DNA of 64,000 nucleotides, taken from contig JAAFIV010000022.1 in the NCBI GenBank assembly GCA_013298775.1, positions 21,118-85,117 on the forward strand, read 5' to 3'. Positions 1 to 8,060 of this stretch are shown here, in pieces. Below the pieces are notes generated by a model that was not told the DNA's origin, made no database searches, and was given only the letters and a program-made list of their open reading frames with translations. The DNA is from Ignavibacteria bacterium. Its GTDB lineage: Bacteria > Bacteroidota > Ignavibacteria > Kapaibacteriales > UBA4661. Every line of letters starts with the position of its first letter. Positions within the stretch are counted from its first letter, which is position 1. The translations under genes were made by a program, and so were the position numbers.

Positions 1-2
1 CT

Positions 3-1433
3 GCAAAGCGCACCAAACCGTTTGAAACAACAAAAACTGCCGACACAAATGGCGTGTTTGTTCCGCAAGGTTCGCGGAGTTATCCTTTCGGTGAATATGG
101 CTTGAAATCTCCCTTGAAGCAAGAAACTGTGCTATTGAAAAATGCAACCGTTTGGACAAGCGATGCCGACGGCGTTCTGAAAAATGCAGATGTATTGCTG
201 AAAAACGGCAAGATTGCTGCTGTTGGCAAGAATTTGTCGGACGCAAGCGCGAAAGTCATTGACGCAACGGGTAAGCACGTAATGCCCGGAATCATTGATG
301 AACACTCGCATATCGCCGTTCAAGCGATTAACGAAGCAAGTCAAAGCGTTACCTGCGAGGTGCGCGAGGCGGATGTGATTAACCCCGAAGACATCAACAT
401 TTATCGGCAGTTGGCGGGTGGCGTTACCTCATCGCACATTCTGCACGGCTCGGCGAATGCGATTGGCGGGCAGACAATTTTGCTAAAATTACGCTGGGGC
501 GTAAGCGCGAGCGAGATGAAGTTTGACGGTGCGCCGCCATTTGTTAAATTTGCGCTCGGCGAAAACGTGAAGCAGTCGAATTGGGGCGATAATTTCAACG
601 TCCGATTCCCACAAACCCGCATGGGCGTTGAGCAGGTGATGGTGGATGCCTTCACCCGCGCCCGCGAGTACGAGGCTTCATTGAAAACTGCTGCAAGCGA
701 CAAAAACGCAAGTCCCGTCCGCCGCGACCTAGAATTGGACGCGCTTCTGGAGATTTTGAATAGCAAACGCTTCATTACGTGTCATTCCTACGTGCAGTCT
801 GAAATCACAATGCTGATGCGGGTTGCAGAGCAATTCGGCTTCAAAGTGAATACCTTTACGCACATTTTGGAAGGCTACAAAGTTGCCGATAAAATGAAGG
901 CACACGGCGCAAGTGCGTCATCCTTCTCGGATTGGTGGTCGTACAAGGCAGAAGTGGCAGAGGCAATCCCGTACAACGGCGCGATTCTTCACGCAATGGG
1001 CGTAAACGTGGGCTTTAATTCCGACGATGCAGAAATGGCGCGGCGTTTGAACCAAGAAGCCGCGAAAGCCGTGAAATATGGCGGTGTTTCGGAAGAAGAC
1101 GCAATGAAATTTGTAACGTTGAATCCCGCAAAAATGTTGCGCGTGGAGAACCGCGTTGGCAGCGTGAAAACAGGTAAAGATGCTGATGTTGTCGTGTGGT
1201 CCGACCATCCGCTTTCCATCTATGCCCGCGTCGAAACAACGTTCGTGGATGGCATTCCCTATTTCGACCGCTCACGCGACGCGCAAATGCGTGAGGAAAT
1301 CCGCCAAGAACGCGCCCGCATCACGCAACTGATGGTGCAAGCGAAAAAGGGCGGTTACCCGACGCAGCCTGTTCCGCCGAAGAAAAATTATGAGAAAATC
1401 CATTGTGATTTTATTGGCGAAACGGGGCAGTAA
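3..1433 (+). CDS. Amidohydrolase family protein, 5' end outside window
   Basis: The reading frame is open to the left edge, so the true start lies outside the window; the GTG at 54 is only the first in-window start-like codon. The visible part holds one complete amidohydrolase fold: a small beta-sandwich opening (LLKNATVWTSDADG), then GIIDEHSHIAV with the HxH metal pair, later His residues in TCHSY and FTHILEG, and NSDD near the end, followed by the closing strand region TGKDADVVVW. These are the expected metal-site positions of imidazolonepropionase-like amidohydrolases. The residues before it (PFGEYGLKSP) resemble the linker in long, two-domain members of about 1000 residues, so I infer a second domain upstream. 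Substrate unknown; such proteins are often exported in this group. Confidence 0.85.
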   Translation, partial: AKRTKPFETTKTADTNGVFVPQGSRSYPFGEYGLKSPLKQETVLLKNATVWTSDADGVLKNADVLLKNGKIAAVGKNLSDASAKVIDATGKHVMPGIIDEHSHIAVQAINEASQSVTCEVREADVINPEDINIYRQLAGGVTSSHILHGSANAIGGQTILLKLRWGVSASEMKFDGAPPFVKFALGENVKQSNWGDNFNVRFPQTRMGVEQVMVDAFTRAREYEASLKTAASDKNASPVRRDLELDALLEILNSKRFITCHSYVQSEITMLMRVAEQFGFKVNTFTHILEGYKVADKMKAHGASASSFSDWWSYKAEVAEAIPYNGAILHAMGVNVGFNSDDAEMARRLNQEAAKAVKYGGVSEEDAMKFVTLNPAKMLRVENRVGSVKTGKDADVVVWSDHPLSIYARVETTFVDGIPYFDRSRDAQMREEIRQERARITQLMVQAKKGGYPTQPVPPKKNYEKIHCDFIGETGQ

Positions 1434-1516
1434 GATAAAGGATGAAGTATGAATTATGAAGGCTGAAACCGTAGTATTTATGAGGGTTTTTGGCTTGTTG
1501 AACTTTAAGAGAAATT

Positions 1517-1840
1517 ATGAAACCAGAAAAAATTTTAGAAGACTTAAAAATTGTAGCAGAACAAATCGGCGTACACGTCATTATTGACAAAGGAAATTTC
1601 GTTGGTGGACATTGTTTGGTGTATGAGCAGCGTAAAATCGTGCTGAATCGCCATTTGCCGACCGACGTAAAAGCAGCGAAACTCGCACAAGGCTTGGGAC
1701 AATTCTCGCTTGAAGAAGTCCAATTAAAGCCGCCCGTGCGTGATTTTATCGAACGCGAGAGACTACGCCTCCGTGAACGCGAACAAGCAAATGAGCAATC
1801 CACTCTGGCGCAACAACTCGTTCAGGAAGCAAACAACTAA
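1517..1840 (+). CDS. Small conserved protein of unknown function
   Basis: A 107-residue protein with ATG start preceded by AAGAGAAATT. The first 60 residues look like a compact alpha/beta domain (EQIGVHVIIDKGNFVGGHCLVY) and the last 40 form a charged helix rich in Arg and Glu (RDFIERERLRLREREQ). Similar short proteins occur in Bacteroidota and Chlorobiota with no assigned role; I do not recognise a functional family. It lies 83 bases downstream of the amidohydrolase on the same strand and could be cotranscribed. No signal peptide or membrane segment. Confidence 0.7.
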   Translation: MKPEKILEDLKIVAEQIGVHVIIDKGNFVGGHCLVYEQRKIVLNRHLPTDVKAAKLAQGLGQFSLEEVQLKPPVRDFIERERLRLREREQANEQSTLAQQLVQEANN

Positions 1841-2187
1841 AGAGAAGGATGAAAGATGAATGATGAGGGCTGAAGCGACAAAAGCCACTTCGTATCAGGC
1901 TTTTAGAATAAGTTTTCATCGTTTGTTTTATACACAGTTCATCCTACAAAGCAATACCCGTGCAACACAATAAAGGTTGTCCGCACTAGGAATAATGAGG
2001 CATTCGCCCTAGCGAAGTTTCAAAAGGACTCATTGAAAATTGAGATGATGAAAAGTTCACCGTGCAAAATTGAGACCGTGCATTGATGCCGTTTCGCCGC
2101 TTGAACCTTCATTATTCATATTTCATCCTTTCTCTTCCCGCCTCCAACCTTTTCTACTTTATCATTTTCAGACGACTATTTTACCCA
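1841..2187. other. Intergenic region, no gene seen
   Basis: No convincing ORF or RNA gene. It begins with a purine-rich motif of the type AAGGATGAAAGATGAATGA that recurs degenerately in other spacers of this window (about 1436, 10980, and on the other strand about 2106, 5250 and 40185). The reading frame of the next gene is open from 2083 (TTG), but the extra 35 residues are hydrophobic and unlike the hydrophilic N-terminus that follows, so I do not include them. Confidence 0.5.
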
Positions 2188-5001
2188 ATGGCACGACCCG
2201 CAAAACCGCGTAAACCCTCAGCTAAAGCTGATGCGAACAACGCACAAATACCCGCACTTTCTCCAAAAATTTCTCAAGAAGAACGTGCGCCAAATCAAGA
2301 ACAGGTTCTTGAGCAAACACCCCTAGAGGCCGCTTCAAAGCAATCACCGAAAGCAAAAGTAAAAGCTGCACCAAAGGTAAGTGCAAAAAAAGCTGCCGTC
2401 AAAAAGCTGGATAAAGCTGCTGCTCCAACGGAAAATAATCTTGAAGCTGCAAACGAGCCAGCATCTCCCAAAGCCGCACCAAAACAAGCTCCTGTGGCAA
2501 AAGAAATTGCTGCGAAAGAAATGCCTACAAAAGGAATTCCCGCGAAAGAAATTCCCGCGAAAGAAATTCCCGCGAAAGAAATTCCTGCAAAGCCGCAGGA
2601 ATCCTTGAAGCAGGACAAGCACAATGCTCCAAAACAGGACGTTCAGAAGCAAGGGAATTTGAAACAAGAGAATCCGAAGCACGAAGCTCAAAAGCACGAA
2701 GCTCAAAAGCAAGATGCTCAAAAACAGGAAGCTCAGAAACAAGATTCCAAGCCGCTTCCAAGCAAAGCCGCCCCAGCGCAGCAAACACCGCCGCCCCAGC
2801 AGCCAAAACCTCAGAACGAACCGCCCTTGCCGCTTGCAGAGTTTCTGGTCCAAAAGCATGGCATTGTGAATACAGCAAATGTGTTCGCCAATCTAGGAAC
2901 AGCGCACTTGTACGAGCATATTCTCTTTTTGCGCGAAGGCACAATTTCCGCGCAGGGTGCGCTTGCGACGAGTGTTTCTGCGGCTTCTGCGGGAACGGAC
3001 GAGCGCATTTTTATTGTGGAAGAGCCAGTTAATCAAGAATACATCGCATGGAACGATGCACACCGTCCTTTCGAGCAAACAAAGTTTAATGCGCTGAAAT
3101 CCCGCATCGCAGCGTACTTGCAGGGCAAAAGTATTTATGTGCAGGATTGTTTTGTTGGCTCGGACACGCGCTTGCGCCTACCCTTCCGCATTATCACCGA
3201 CAACGCGGCACAGTCGCTTGCGGCACGAAATCTATTCCCCGAAGCACAAGCGCATGAGTTAAAAGGCTTCGACCCGCGCATGACGATTTTATGCGTCTCG
3301 AACTTCAAAGCCATTCCAGAGCTAGATTCTACGCCGTCGGAAGCATTTGCCATCATTGATTTTTCACAACGATTGGCGATTATCGGTGGCTCGAAGCACA
3401 TCCGCGACATTAAAAATATCGCCTTTACCGTGATGAGCTATGCAATGCCGCTTCGCAAGGTTCTTCCTTTGCATGGCGCATCATTACTCAGTCCAAACGG
3501 CGACACGACCTTGCTTATGGGCAACGCAAGCTCAGGCAAAACAGCTCTCGCACTTGACACGAACCGCCAAATGATTGGCGATGATGCTAATGCGTGGGGC
3601 GACGAAGGTATTTTTAACCTTGAAAGCGGCATTCTTACTCGTATTCAGCCGAGTGTAGTGAGCGCACCGCAAGGAAATACGCCACTTCCAGCTAACGATG
3701 CACAATCCTTGCTGCATTCGGCAACAAAACTTTTTGGAACGGTACTGGAAAATGCGCAGATTGACGCGCAAAGCCGCACTATTGCTTACGCAGAAGGCGG
3801 ACAGAGTGTGGCAACAATTTCCCGTGCTGCACTTGGAATGGAAGCGGCATTGTCGCCGAAAAATCGCGGTGGGCATCCGAAACACGTGATTCTGCTGGTG
3901 AATGACGCACTGGGCGTACTTCCGCCTGTGGCGCGGCTTACGCACGAGCAAGCGGTGTTTTTCTTCTTGTCGGGCTATCAATCACGCGCAGCAGAAGGCA
4001 CGGAAAAAGAGCCGCACATCAGCTTCAATCCTTGCTTCGGCGAGGTGCAGATGCTCGAAGACCCGCTTGTATATGCAAACATTTTCCGAGAAAAATTGCG
4101 TAGAAACCGCTCCAATACGTGGCTGGTGAATACAGGCATTCAGGGCGAAGCGGGCGGTAAAGTCTCGCGCATGAAGGTGGAGCAAAGTCGCGCTATTCTC
4201 CATGCCATTATGAACGGCGCATTGCAAAGTGTGGAATACAGCATTGATGCGGTTTTGGGGCTGCAAATTCCCGCCGTTTGTCAAGGTTTGCCCGCGCCGA
4301 TGCTGAATCCGCGCAACGCATGGCAAGACCGCGCAAAGTTTGACAAAGCCGCACAAAACCTTGTGAAACGCTTCAACGACCATTTTACGCGCTTTGCGGG
4401 TAAACTTGAGCCAATTTTCGCTGACGCGCTCAATCCCGCAGCACAACAGGCGTTGATGGCACAAAACGCTCAACCCAAGTCAGAGCAAAAACCTCCGCAA
4501 GGCAAAGCACATCCTCAGCAACCGAGCAACCAAGAACCAAACAACCAACAGCCAGGTTCTAAGCAACCAAGCAATCAAACACCGAACAAGCAGAACGACA
4601 AATTTGTAGGCAAGAGTAAAGCAGCACCAACCGAAGCCGAGATTCCATCAGGCTTAGATGATTTTGATGCTGAAAATCTTGACGATAACATCAATGTTGA
4701 GCCGCTTCCCGCCGGACTTTTCGCCCGCACCGACGCACCAGAATTTGCACCAGAATTTCACCCAACGCTTGAAAGTGCGATAGATGCTGCCTTTGAAGGC
4801 GAAGAGACAACCGTGCTTCTTGCTCGCGATGAGGCACATAACGACGATAACAGCAATAGCAATGATAATAATAATTTCCCCGAAGACGGCGATTTTGCTA
4901 ACACCCAGCAAGAGCAGGGCAACCGCGAATGGCGCGGCGGCGGAAATAATCGCTTTCGCGGCGGGCGTGGTGGACGTGGGCGCGGTGGAAGAAGAAGATA
5001 A
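2188..5001 (+). CDS. PEP carboxykinase (ATP)-like protein with low-complexity N-terminus and RGG tail
   Basis: 937 residues from ATG 2188. Residues 1 to about 215 are disordered, rich in Lys, Ala, Pro and Gln, with EIPAK repeats and KQDAQKQEAQ-type runs. Residues about 220-765 align by eye to ATP-dependent PEP carboxykinase: IYVQDCFVGSD, PFRIITDNAAQSLAARNLF, a P-loop GNASSGKT at 445-452, MIGDDANAW, FNLESG, GVLPPVARLT, FLSGYQSRAAEGTE, VNTG and LNPRNAW. Several catalytic positions look replaced: the Arg of TGRSPKD is absent, and the YxGExKK motif reads HIRDIKN, losing the Tyr and the second, metal-binding Lys. Residues about 770-890 are again low complexity, and the last 25 form an RGG box (FRGGRGGRGRGGRRR). 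I infer a former metabolic enzyme reused for another, possibly RNA-linked role. A real PEPCK activity cannot be excluded. Confidence 0.8.
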   Translation: MARPAKPRKPSAKADANNAQIPALSPKISQEERAPNQEQVLEQTPLEAASKQSPKAKVKAAPKVSAKKAAVKKLDKAAAPTENNLEAANEPASPKAAPKQAPVAKEIAAKEMPTKGIPAKEIPAKEIPAKEIPAKPQESLKQDKHNAPKQDVQKQGNLKQENPKHEAQKHEAQKQDAQKQEAQKQDSKPLPSKAAPAQQTPPPQQPKPQNEPPLPLAEFLVQKHGIVNTANVFANLGTAHLYEHILFLREGTISAQGALATSVSAASAGTDERIFIVEEPVNQEYIAWNDAHRPFEQTKFNALKSRIAAYLQGKSIYVQDCFVGSDTRLRLPFRIITDNAAQSLAARNLFPEAQAHELKGFDPRMTILCVSNFKAIPELDSTPSEAFAIIDFSQRLAIIGGSKHIRDIKNIAFTVMSYAMPLRKVLPLHGASLLSPNGDTTLLMGNASSGKTALALDTNRQMIGDDANAWGDEGIFNLESGILTRIQPSVVSAPQGNTPLPANDAQSLLHSATKLFGTVLENAQIDAQSRTIAYAEGGQSVATISRAALGMEAALSPKNRGGHPKHVILLVNDALGVLPPVARLTHEQAVFFFLSGYQSRAAEGTEKEPHISFNPCFGEVQMLEDPLVYANIFREKLRRNRSNTWLVNTGIQGEAGGKVSRMKVEQSRAILHAIMNGALQSVEYSIDAVLGLQIPAVCQGLPAPMLNPRNAWQDRAKFDKAAQNLVKRFNDHFTRFAGKLEPIFADALNPAAQQALMAQNAQPKSEQKPPQGKAHPQQPSNQEPNNQQPGSKQPSNQTPNKQNDKFVGKSKAAPTEAEIPSGLDDFDAENLDDNINVEPLPAGLFARTDAPEFAPEFHPTLESAIDAAFEGEETTVLLARDEAHNDDNSNSNDNNNFPEDGDFANTQQEQGNREWRGGGNNRFRGGRGGRGRGGRRR
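2536..2592 (+). repeat. 15-bp in-frame tandem repeat (EIPAK)
   Basis: Three perfect copies of ATTCCCGCGAAAGAA (2536-2580) plus a degenerate fourth, encoding repeated EIPAK pentapeptides in the disordered N-terminus of the PEPCK-like protein. Copy number is likely to vary between strains by slippage (inference). Confidence 0.9.
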
Positions 5002-5008
5002 AGGAAAG

Positions 5009-5155
5009 GTAACTGGTCAGCTCATGATTTTTTTTGACGCAGATTTCCATGATTTCCATGATTCTCGCAGATGAAGACAGAGAAAAAAGATGTACTATTC
5101 CGCTCTGAAATCTTCTTCATCATGGAAATCTGTGTTCATCAATCTGACTAGTTAC
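5009..5155. repeat. Palindromic MITE-like element, copy 1 (GTAAC family)
   Basis: The ends are GTAACTGGTCAG (5009-5020) and CTGACTAGTTAC (5144-5155), inverted copies with one mismatch. Inside lies a second inverted pair, CAGATTTCCATGAT against ATCATGGAAATCTG. The element fills much of the 353-base spacer 5002-5354. Three more copies with the same ends occur at 9800, 11031 and 24038. No ORF inside. Confidence 0.75.
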
Positions 5156-5354
5156 AATGATGACCAAGATGACGACAAACGTGAGTGTAGTGTAGAAAGG
5201 TTGCAAGCGAGATGTGATGCGGCATTGCGGGTATGAAAATTACTCCCTTCATCCCTCAGCCCTCATATTTCCACCTTTCCTGTGTGTGTCCATTTTTTTG
5301 TAACCCTTGTATTTCCAAGTTATTGAACAAACTTTGGAACAGGAGATGCACGCT

Positions 5355-6785
5355 ATGATGCTCGACAACTATACAACAGACGGGTTCTACGACGAACTCT
5401 TTGAACGCGATGGCACGCCTCGTGCTGGGGCAGTCCGCCTTGTGAATACCTTAAAAACAATGGGTTCGGACGACCTTCGCTTGCGCCAACAAGCCGCCGA
5501 ATCTACGCTGATGAACTTGGGAATTACCTTCAACGTCTATGGCAGTGATGCAGGCGTGGAGAAAATTTTTCCCTTCGATATTCTTCCGCGCATCGTCGAA
5601 CATGTGGAATGGCATACGCTCCAAACGGGATTGTATCAGCGAATCAAGGCATTGAACCTGTTTTTGAATGATATTTACCATGAGCAAAAAATCGTCAAAG
5701 ATGGCGTAATTCCTGAGTTTGTGATTAGCTCCAGCAAAGCGTACTTGCCCGCGTGTAAAGGTTTAGAGCCGCCGGATGGCATTTGGTGTCATATCACAGG
5801 CACCGACATTATTCGCGACAAGGATGGTACATTCTACGTTTTGGAGGATAATTTGCGTTGTCCGTCAGGCGTTTCGTACGTCTTGGAAAATCGCCAAGTG
5901 ATGAAGCGGACGTTTCCCGAAGTCTTTGCTACGTCGAATGTTATTCCCGTTGATGATTACCCGTCGCGTCTTTTGGATGTGCTGCATCACATCGCCGGAA
6001 AACCCTCGCCGACCTGCGTGGTGCTTACGCCAGGCATTTACAATTCTGCGTACTTCGAGCATTCGTTCTTGGCGCGTCAAATGGGTATTGAGCTAGTCGA
6101 AGGGCGCGATTTGGCGGTTGTGGACGGCTACGTGCAGATGCGCACAACGAAGGGTTTCCGCCGCGTGGACGTGATTTACCGCCGCGTGGACGATACGTTC
6201 CTCGACCCAAAAGTCTTCGAGCCGTCGTCAATGCTGGGCGTTCCGGGAATTATGGATGTCTATCGCAACGGCAAAGTGGCTCTCGCGAACGCGCCTGGTA
6301 CGGGCGTTGCGGATGACAAAGTCGTGTATGCCTACGTTCCGCAGATGATTCAGTATTATTTGGGCGAAGAGGCAATTTTGAAAAATGTTCCCACCTACGT
6401 TTGTTGGGAAGACGACCAACGGCAATACACGCTGGATAATATCGAACAACTGGTCGTGAAAGCAGCAAATGAATCAGGCGGCTACGGAATGCTCGTCGGA
6501 CCACACGCCAGCCCCGAAGACCACGCGAAATTTCGCACACTTGTTGCCGAAAACCCGCGTAATTACATCGCGCAGCCGACTATTTCCCTTTCGCGCGTTC
6601 CCACCATCATTGACAATCAAGCCTTCGAGGGACGGCACGTGGACTTGCGTCCGTACATTCTCTACGGCAAGGATATTTACGTGATGCCGGGCGGCTTGAC
6701 TCGCGTTGCGCTGCGCAAAGGCTCGCTTGTGGTGAATTCCTCGCAAGGCGGCGGCAGCAAGGATACGTGGGTGCTGGGCGCGTAA
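5355..6785 (+). CDS. Circularly permuted ATP-grasp family protein
   Basis: 476 residues. I chose ATG 5355 because AGGAG (5341-5345) lies nine bases upstream; the frame is open back to TTG 5307. It matches the family of circularly permuted type 2 ATP-grasp proteins (DUF404/DUF407 region) over its whole length. Landmarks include [55 protein letters not shown], the glycine-rich [11 protein letters not shown] and the C-terminal [13 protein letters not shown]. Members probably form amide or peptide bonds using ATP, but the substrate is unknown. In many genomes this gene sits beside an alpha-E domain and a transglutaminase-like gene; neither is here, so the gene is solitary. Confidence 0.85.
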   Translation: MMLDNYTTDGFYDELFERDGTPRAGAVRLVNTLKTMGSDDLRLRQQAAESTLMNLGITFNVYGSDAGVEKIFPFDILPRIVEHVEWHTLQTGLYQRIKALNLFLNDIYHEQKIVKDGVIPEFVISSSKAYLPACKGLEPPDGIWCHITGTDIIRDKDGTFYVLEDNLRCPSGVSYVLENRQVMKRTFPEVFATSNVIPVDDYPSRLLDVLHHIAGKPSPTCVVLTPGIYNSAYFEHSFLARQMGIELVEGRDLAVVDGYVQMRTTKGFRRVDVIYRRVDDTFLDPKVFEPSSMLGVPGIMDVYRNGKVALANAPGTGVADDKVVYAYVPQMIQYYLGEEAILKNVPTYVCWEDDQRQYTLDNIEQLVVKAANESGGYGMLVGPHASPEDHAKFRTLVAENPRNYIAQPTISLSRVPTIIDNQAFEGRHVDLRPYILYGKDIYVMPGGLTRVALRKGSLVVNSSQGGGSKDTWVLGA

Positions 6786-6832
6786 GTTTTTTAAGAAGTG
6801 ATGAATGTTGAGTGTTGAGTTTTTTCAAATTT

Positions 6833-6953
6833 AGAACTGTCACAAATGGCGCAGATAGAAGTGTTTGCGCTACCACGTGATGCAGGTTTTACGAGCCTTC
6901 GGTAGCACAGACACTCTTGTCTGTGCCACAAAACAAGCATTTTACGAAAGCCC
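6833..6953. repeat. Palindromic intergenic repeat, AGACA/TGTCT family copy
   Basis: Holds CACAGACACTCTTGTCTGTG as an inner palindrome and GGCGCAGATAGAAGTGTTTGCGCTACCA on its left, both matching the element at 25319-25472 downstream of dnaA, down to the CAAGCATTTTACGAAAG end. No ORF with coding character is inside; the 87-residue frame starting at 6865 is a chance frame. Confidence 0.65.
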
Positions 6954-7048
6954 TAAAAAAATAATTAGCACTCGCCTCAAGGCTGCATTTATCTTGCTTC
7001 CAAGAAATTCAACACGTAGCACTCAAAATTTAATACTTATTCCGAAGC

Positions 7049-7888
7049 ATGGAAACTTCTTCAACAGACATCACAACACCATTTGTAAGCGCATGGAAAC
7101 GAATGCGCGACTTTGTCCATTCCATTGAAGAGCGCGTCACAAGGCGTGCGGAGACGGAAATAGGCAAAGAATGGCTTCGTTATATTTTCCGTGTTTTTGT
7201 GTTGCTTTTCGGTATTGCTTTCGTTGTGGGCGCGTTCGACCTCGTGTTTATGCCGTGGTACGTCGGGCATGACCAAATAACGCGGATGCCAGACGTGCGC
7301 AACATGAGTTTTACGCAAGCCGCAAAAATGCTGGAGTCGCAGGGATTCACGGTGAAAACGGCGAGTGAGTATTACAACAATAACGTTCCAGCAGGGCATA
7401 TTGTGAGTCAGATGCCGTTTCCGCTCAGTATGGTGAAATCAAGCCGCACGGTGTATCTGACGCTCAGTCGCGGGAAGCAGCTCTTGGAGATGCCGAATCT
7501 TGTGGGTTTGAGCGTCCGCGATGCTCGAATCGCGCTTATTCGCTTGGGTTTATCGCTGAGTAATGCGAATTATGAATTCAATGAAAATGTTGCTGCGAAC
7601 ATCATTTTTGAGCAAAGCGTCAAAACAAAAGAACGCCTCAATTTTGGCGCGACGGTAGATGTGCGCGTGAGTTTGGGACCAGAAATTGTTCTCTTGCTCG
7701 TGCCGGATGTGGAAGGGAAATCGCTGGAAGACGCAAAAAATATGCTCACGGGCGCAGGTTTAACCATTGGCGACATCACGCAGCAAGCCGACGAAACCTT
7801 TGTTACGAACACGGTTTTGAAGCAGAATCCCGCGCCGAATGATTCGGTAAAAACAGGAACGGCTGTGAATTTGATTATTGCGAAGTAA
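7049..7888 (+). CDS. Membrane-anchored triple-PASTA domain protein
   Basis: 279 residues: a basic cytoplasmic N-terminus of about 48 residues, one membrane segment (about 49-70, FRVFVLLFGIAFVVGAFDLV), then three consecutive PASTA domains in the periplasm. The PASTA starts are visible as MPDVRNMSFTQAAKMLESQG, MPNLVGLSVRDARIALIRLG and VPDVEGKSLEDAKNMLTGAG. PASTA domains bind peptidoglycan or muropeptides in the Ser/Thr kinases and penicillin-binding proteins where they were defined. Here there is no kinase or transpeptidase domain, which is common for Bacteroidota-type PASTA proteins. Likely a cell-wall binding or division-associated protein (inference). Confidence 0.9.
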   Translation: METSSTDITTPFVSAWKRMRDFVHSIEERVTRRAETEIGKEWLRYIFRVFVLLFGIAFVVGAFDLVFMPWYVGHDQITRMPDVRNMSFTQAAKMLESQGFTVKTASEYYNNNVPAGHIVSQMPFPLSMVKSSRTVYLTLSRGKQLLEMPNLVGLSVRDARIALIRLGLSLSNANYEFNENVAANIIFEQSVKTKERLNFGATVDVRVSLGPEIVLLLVPDVEGKSLEDAKNMLTGAGLTIGDITQQADETFVTNTVLKQNPAPNDSVKTGTAVNLIIAK

Positions 7889-7892
7889 TTTT

Positions 7893-8012
7893 TCCCGTTC
7901 CCATCGGGCGGCTGTTATCACAAAAGCAGTAGCCGTCCGGTGGGTATTGTACACGCGACTCACCCGCCCGACGGCAGCCTTCATAGACTCCTTGAGCTGC
8001 CCGACGGGAACA
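7893..8012. repeat. Palindromic repeat, GGGCGGCTGTTATCAC core (no GTAAC ends)
   Basis: Inverted ends CCCGTTCCCATCGGGCGGCTG and GCTGCCCGACGGGAAC enclose a second pair (AGTAGCCGTCC and its partner). The core matches, in opposite orientation, the inside of the elements at 11031 and 24038, and directly the one at 31968, but this copy lacks the GTAAC termini. It overlaps the upstream open frame of the next gene, a further reason to start that gene at 8061. Confidence 0.7.
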
Positions 8013-8060
8013 GGTAATTTCAAATACAATTCCACAAATCCCCTCCGAAGGGCAGTATGT

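Noticed and set aside
6865..7128. 87-residue ORF before the PASTA gene
   Set aside because: It begins in a palindromic repeat and overlaps the PASTA gene start out of frame; no coding character.
7878..8060. Upstream extension of the three-receiver regulator
   Set aside because: The extra 61 codons run through a palindromic intergenic repeat; the receiver homology begins at ATG 8061.
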